From assembly GCA_045134375.1 (NCBI GenBank), contig JBGUVL010000031.1, forward strand, positions 1-64,000: a DNA stretch of 64,000 bases. Reading direction: 5' to 3'. Position 1 is the first letter of the stretch. Each line of letters begins with the position of its first letter. The position numbers and the translations under genes were made by a program. Source of the DNA: JBGUVL01 sp045134375 (GTDB lineage: Bacteria > Bacillota_I > Bacilli_A > Erysipelotrichales > Erysipelotrichaceae). Shown here piece after piece: positions 61,932 through 64,000 of the stretch. A model generated the notes under the pieces. The model made no database searches. It was not told the origin of the DNA and saw only the letters and a list, made by a program, of their open reading frames with translations.

Positions 61932-63746
61932 CTATTCCACTGTTACCGATTTTGCCAAATTTCTTGGTTGATCAATTTCACATCCACGCAAATTTGCAAT
62001 TTGATAAGCAAGTAGCTGTAAAGGAACGATCGTTGCGATGGCTTGAACTAATAAATTAACTTTTGGAATGGAAATGCGATAATCATAAAAATCATCGCTG
62101 ACGGTAAAGTCTTCGCGGCAAATAAGAATAACATTCGCCCCTCTTGCTTTCACTTCCTTAATATTACTAATGGTTTTTTCATATAAAGATTCATCCGTAG
62201 CTAAAGCAATCACAGGAGTTCCTTTTTCAATCAATGAAATGGTACCGTGTTTTAATTCTCCAGCGGCATACGCTTCGGAATGAATATAGGAGATTTCCTT
62301 TAATTTTAAAGAACCTTCCATGGATAATGCATAATCTAGTCCACGTCCAATAAAGAATACATCCGAATAGCGAGAAATTAATTTTCCTGCTACTACATAT
62401 TGAACATCCTTCATCAAATGATTCAAAATCGTAGGCAATTCATGCAATTCTTTTACGATATGATTGGCTTCTTCGTGCGTGATCTTATGATGTTCATAGG
62501 CAAGAGATAGCGCAACCAAAGAAAGCAAAGCCACTTGGGTGCAATACGCTTTGGTCGTCGCAACTGCGATTTCTGGCCCTGCCAATGTATACGCAACATA
62601 GCGAGCTTCCCTTGCGATACTACTTCCTACCACATTGACGATGACCATGGTATCCAAACCAGCCTCATTGGCTAACTGGATCGCTGCCAAAGTATCCGCT
62701 GTTTCTCCACTTTGCGATACGGCTAAGATCAAAGTATCCTGATCCATAATAGGATTCTTATAGCGAAATTCACTTGCTACTTCAACATTAACTTTGACTC
62801 TAGCCATCGTTTCAATTAATGATTTCGCAATCATTCCAGCATACATCGCACTGCCACACGCAACAATGATAATTTCACGATACCGCGTTAGATCAGGAAA
62901 ATGATTGCGTAATTCTTCTACATCATTTTCAACATAACGATGCAGCGTATCAGCAACTACTTTTGGTTCTTCATGAATCTCTTTCAACATAAAGTGCTCA
63001 TAACCACCCTTTTGGATATCCATGATATCCATATCTGCTGTTTTCACTTCATATTGCTTTTCTTCCCCTTGTTCATTATAAATATGAATTTGATTTGCTT
63101 TTATGATTGCCATTTCATTTTGCCCCAACAAAATATATTGATTCGTATATTTCAATATGGCAGGTACATCACTTGCGATAAAGTTTCCCTTTTCACTTGT
63201 CGCAAGAATTAATGGTGAATTTCTACGCATCGCATAAATGGTATCACGATCATCATCGAACAAAATACCAAAGGCAAAACTGCCACGGAAAGCTCGCTGT
63301 GCTTTCTGTAATACGATTTTTTTATCCCGCTCTTTTTCATACAAAAAATCTAAGTAGGCACAAGCCACTTCACTATCCGTTTCCGAATTGAATACATATC
63401 CCTGTTGCAACAATTCTTTTTTTAATTCATGGTAATTTTCAATAATGCCATTATGCACCAACGTTACTCGTCCTTGATGATGAGGATGAGAATTGCTTTC
63501 ATTTGGGATGCCATGCGTTGCCCAACGGGTATGCGCAATCCCAATGCTAGAGGCTACTACTTTTTTCTGTTTCAATTTTTCTTCCAAGCGTGCTACTTTC
63601 CCTCTTGTCTTGATAATTTGAAAACCATGTTTTCCTAAAAGAGCAGCTCCTGCAGAATCATATCCTCGATATTCGAGGGATTTTAAACCGTCGATCAAAA
63701 CGGTATTGGCAATGTTGTCCCCAACATAACCGACAATTCCACACAT
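61932..63746 (-). CDS. glmS: glutamine--fructose-6-phosphate aminotransferase
   Basis: A 604-residue GlmS that makes glucosamine-6-P from fructose-6-P and glutamine. The glutaminase half starts with Cys2 in MCGIVGYVGDN and has SLEYRGYDSAG and THTRWATHG-like RWATHGIPNESNSHP. The synthase half has two SIS sugar-isomerase domains, with ACGSAMYAGMIAKSLIE, LAVSQSGETADTLAA and a final lysine-rich end in DQPRNLAKSVTVE. It is controlled by a ribozyme in the leader rather than by a repressor. With glmM in this window it supplies UDP-GlcNAc. Confidence 0.97.
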   Translation of the reverse strand: MCGIVGYVGDNIANTVLIDGLKSLEYRGYDSAGAALLGKHGFQIIKTRGKVARLEEKLKQKKVVASSIGIAHTRWATHGIPNESNSHPHHQGRVTLVHNGIIENYHELKKELLQQGYVFNSETDSEVACAYLDFLYEKERDKKIVLQKAQRAFRGSFAFGILFDDDRDTIYAMRRNSPLILATSEKGNFIASDVPAILKYTNQYILLGQNEMAIIKANQIHIYNEQGEEKQYEVKTADMDIMDIQKGGYEHFMLKEIHEEPKVVADTLHRYVENDVEELRNHFPDLTRYREIIIVACGSAMYAGMIAKSLIETMARVKVNVEVASEFRYKNPIMDQDTLILAVSQSGETADTLAAIQLANEAGLDTMVIVNVVGSSIAREARYVAYTLAGPEIAVATTKAYCTQVALLSLVALSLAYEHHKITHEEANHIVKELHELPTILNHLMKDVQYVVAGKLISRYSDVFFIGRGLDYALSMEGSLKLKEISYIHSEAYAAGELKHGTISLIEKGTPVIALATDESLYEKTISNIKEVKARGANVILICREDFTVSDDFYDYRISIPKVNLLVQAIATIVPLQLLAYQIANLRGCEIDQPRNLAKSVTVE

Positions 63747-63775
63747 GTTTGCTTTTATACCTCCTAATTTGACAC

Positions 63776-63944
63776 AATAAAAATACCTTTTTTAAGGCTG
63801 TTTTTATTTTGGGTAATGTTGAAATATCTTTTCTGCCTATTATCTGCCTTTGTAATATTTCTATCGATCCATTCAACCGCAGCAGCATCCGCCGAATCTT
63901 TCGATCACTGCTGTCCTCGTCAACACATAATGTGTCCTGGCGCT
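63776..63944 (-). ncRNA. glmS ribozyme
   Basis: The leader of glmS holds the ribozyme core on the minus strand: GCGCC at 63943-63939 with the cleavage point between A63944 and G63943, then TTGACGAGG, ATCGAAAGATT and CGGCGGATGC. These are the invariant elements that bind glucosamine-6-P and cut the transcript. The 3' half (P3-P4 region) is less conserved and its end at about 63776 is approximate. Cleavage lets RNase act on the glmS mRNA, so the gene is turned down when its product is high. Confidence 0.93.
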
Positions 63945-63946
63945 CA

Positions 63947-63974
63947 TTATTATCCTATCATCATCCGATAATAA
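63947..63974. repeat. inverted repeat directly 5' of the glmS ribozyme
   Basis: TTATTATC at 63947-63954 and GATAATAA at 63967-63974 form a perfect 8-bp inverted repeat with a 12-base spacer, ending 3 bases before the ribozyme cleavage site. It may be part of the promoter (GGATAAT is a possible -10) or an operator. Confidence 0.4.
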
Positions 63975-64000
63975 CTGTTCTTATTATATGCATGCCAATC

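Noticed and set aside
1..64000. CRISPR arrays, tRNA, rRNA, insertion sequences
   Set aside because: No regularly spaced repeats, cloverleaf-like sequence or transposase was recognised by eye anywhere in the window.

Overview
The window looks like chromosome of a low-GC, obligately fermentative member of the Bacillota, most likely an Erysipelotrichia-like gut bacterium. This is an inference from gene content: AdhE and pyruvate:ferredoxin oxidoreductase, a glycyl-radical enzyme with its activase, DapH-type lysine synthesis, a glmS ribozyme, a CdaA-CdaR-GlmM cyclic-di-AMP operon, and processive glycolipid glycosyltransferases of the Acholeplasma/streptococcal kind. Most genes are on the minus strand and carry strong AGGAGG-type ribosome binding sites.

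Layout. 1-1.6 kb is decayed mobile-element DNA: a KilA-N protein running off the left edge, a small gene interrupted by an in-frame TAA, and the orphan C-terminal module of an RlmD-like methyltransferase. 1.7-9 kb holds small enzymes (VOC, YjbR), RlmD, a YihY membrane protein, a pyrophosphatase-like protein, a thioredoxin-like lipoprotein, glycerate kinase, an MscS channel and a GNAT. 9-14.2 kb holds YhaM and a glycolipid cluster whose first-step glycosyltransferase is fused to a RecX-like domain. 14.3-20.7 kb holds adhE (two Rex-like boxes and a cre-like site upstream) and nifJ. 20.9-22.9 kb holds an unusual two-gene unit of beta-rich repeat proteins with no secretion signal. 23-28 kb is the lysine operon lysA-dapF-dapA-dapB-dapH under a lysine riboswitch. 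28-33.4 kb holds a lipid kinase, a zinc-ribbon/NUDIX/acetyltransferase fusion, threonine aldolase and redox enzymes.

33.5-38.9 kb is a divergent catabolic locus: nanE and a DeoR-type regulator face a YbiW-type glycyl-radical enzyme, its activating enzyme and a fructose-6-phosphate-aldolase-like protein. 39-43.4 kb holds a short cyclic-di-AMP-receptor-like protein, two flavoproteins, dUTPase, a 54-residue YjzC-like gene, an 18-repeat cytoplasmic LRR protein and a YcxB-like membrane protein. 43.4-44.2 kb has no intact gene but contains what looks like a decayed PTS IID gene. 44.2-47.6 kb is a peptidoglycan precursor cluster (alpha/beta hydrolase, membrane-anchored MurF-like ligase, Ddl). 47.8-52 kb holds a sortase-type surface protein split by an in-frame TAG, then a two-component system. 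52.1-56.9 kb holds a truncated alpha-hydroxyacid oxidase remnant, the cdaA-cdaR-glmM operon and a HAD phosphatase. 57-64 kb holds asnB, an XRE regulator, maf, ilvE, a TIGR01906 membrane protein and glmS preceded by its ribozyme.

The genes join up functionally: glmS and glmM make amino-sugar precursors for the wall, DapH-LysA make diaminopimelate and lysine, MurF and Ddl build the stem peptide, and cyclic-di-AMP synthesis is coupled to GlmM. Least explained are the repeat-protein pair at 20.9-22.9 kb, the glycosyltransferase-RecX fusion, and several separate genes inactivated by single in-frame stops or truncation. No tRNA, rRNA, CRISPR array or intact insertion sequence was seen.
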